The position numbers and the translations under genes were made by a program. A stretch of 64,000 nt of DNA from Kosakonia oryzae. GTDB lineage: Bacteria; Pseudomonadota; Gammaproteobacteria; Enterobacterales; Enterobacteriaceae. The stretch's first letter is position 1; each line of letters begins with the position of its first letter. The DNA lies in NCBI RefSeq assembly GCF_001658025.2, contig NZ_CP014007.2, positions 4,712,001 to 4,776,000 of the forward strand, given 5' to 3'. Shown here piece after piece: positions 63,625 through 64,000 of this stretch. Under the pieces are notes generated by a model. The model did not search any database. It had not been told where the DNA came from and saw only the letters and a program-made list of their open reading frames with translations.

Positions 63625-64000
63625 GATGGATCTCCCGATTTAGGGCGTCGTGGTGCGCGGCGGCGCGTTGGGGTGACTTTTACGCCACGGGCGACGCGTT
63701 TTAGCTCGCCGGCAACCTGTAAAATATCGTGCCCTTCCCGACGGTTAAAAAAGTTCGCCAGCCAGGCAATCATCCCGACGCTGATCGCGCCGACAAAATA
63801 GCCAATACCCATCGCGATATCGCTATCTTTGAAGTTCATGCCCAGCCAGCGCGCAATAAAACCGCCCAGCGTGAAGGTCGTGCTGACGCTAATGGCGCCG
63901 ATGATCACCCCTGCCGCCAGCCGACCGTGCTGATGCAATTTTTTTGGTTGCCAGAAAAACGAGACGCTTAGCCCGCCAAATAACCCGGCGAGCGCGGCCA
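63621..64000 (-). CDS. Small membrane protein, holin-like (5' end beyond window)
   Basis: The minus-strand frame is open to the right edge, so the start lies outside; the internal TTG at 63938 is not needed. It has hydrophobic helices (AALAGLFGGLSVSFFW, GVIIGAISVSTTFTLGGFIA, GIGYFVGAISVGMIAWLANF) and a basic tail (RRRAPRRPKSGDPS). Size, helix count and charged tail resemble phage holin-like proteins. The assignment is tentative. Confidence 0.7.
   Translation of the reverse strand, partial: AALAGLFGGLSVSFFWQPKKLHQHGRLAAGVIIGAISVSTTFTLGGFIARWLGMNFKDSDIAMGIGYFVGAISVGMIAWLANFFNRREGHDILQVAGELKRVARGVKVTPTRRRAPRRPKSGDPS

Overview
The window looks like a chromosomal segment of an Enterobacterales bacterium, most likely a plant- or environment-associated member of the Enterobacter/Kosakonia/Klebsiella group. 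The evidence is moderate GC, enteric gene families (mmuPM, chaperone-usher fimbriae, Tsr-like chemoreceptors), a leuX-type tRNA-Leu(CAA), and Fur, MetJ and sigma-28 sites of enteric type. The genus is inferred and was not tested by any search.

Left part (1-13,400): the 5' part of a filamentous-haemagglutinin-like TpsA adhesin runs off the left edge on the minus strand. Across an A+T-rich gap lies a five-gene chaperone-usher fimbrial operon (subunit, chaperone, usher, tip adhesin, second chaperone). Next come a chemoreceptor with a sigma-28 promoter, an HxlR regulator divergent from an NTF2-like/SDR pair, and a GST.

Siderophore region (13,800-25,150): a Fur-boxed TonB receptor and a convergent periplasmic iron-siderophore binding protein precede a Fur-boxed, translationally coupled operon. 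Its order is SbnG-like citrate synthase, ATP-grasp ligase, NIS synthetase, MFS exporter, NIS synthetase, PLP decarboxylase. The last five genes match pvsABCDE of vibrioferrin biosynthesis, so a vibrioferrin-like citrate/carboxylate siderophore is predicted. The added citrate synthase would supply a dedicated citrate pool. Inner-membrane permease and ATPase genes are not in the cluster.

Metabolic middle (25,187-43,600): there is a chain of small regulator-plus-target modules. They are LysR with a three-gene operon (unknown, tautomerase-like, MBL hydrolase); SDR with AraC; TetR with an NTF2-like (DUF1348) gene behind a perfect 22-bp palindrome; mmuPM behind MetJ boxes; a SAM methyltransferase; IclR divergent from a RidA-ABC transporter-PLP deaminase operon behind a 30-bp symmetric operator candidate; and AraC divergent from two SDRs. 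A Cache-type chemoreceptor closes the core segment.

Defence island (about 45,924-62,030): a complete type 1 BREX system (brxA, brxB, brxC, pglX, pglZ, brxL) plus an unrecognised A+T-rich gene sits between a 14-bp direct repeat and the matching 3' end of leuX. A decayed P4-family integrase (in-frame stop, internal deletion, frameshift) remains next to the tRNA, so the island came in by integration and is probably now fixed. The middle of pglX is strikingly A+T-rich, as expected for a swapped target-recognition region.

Right end (62,100-64,000): a LuxR-type regulator and two small overlapping membrane-protein genes, the last cut by the window edge.
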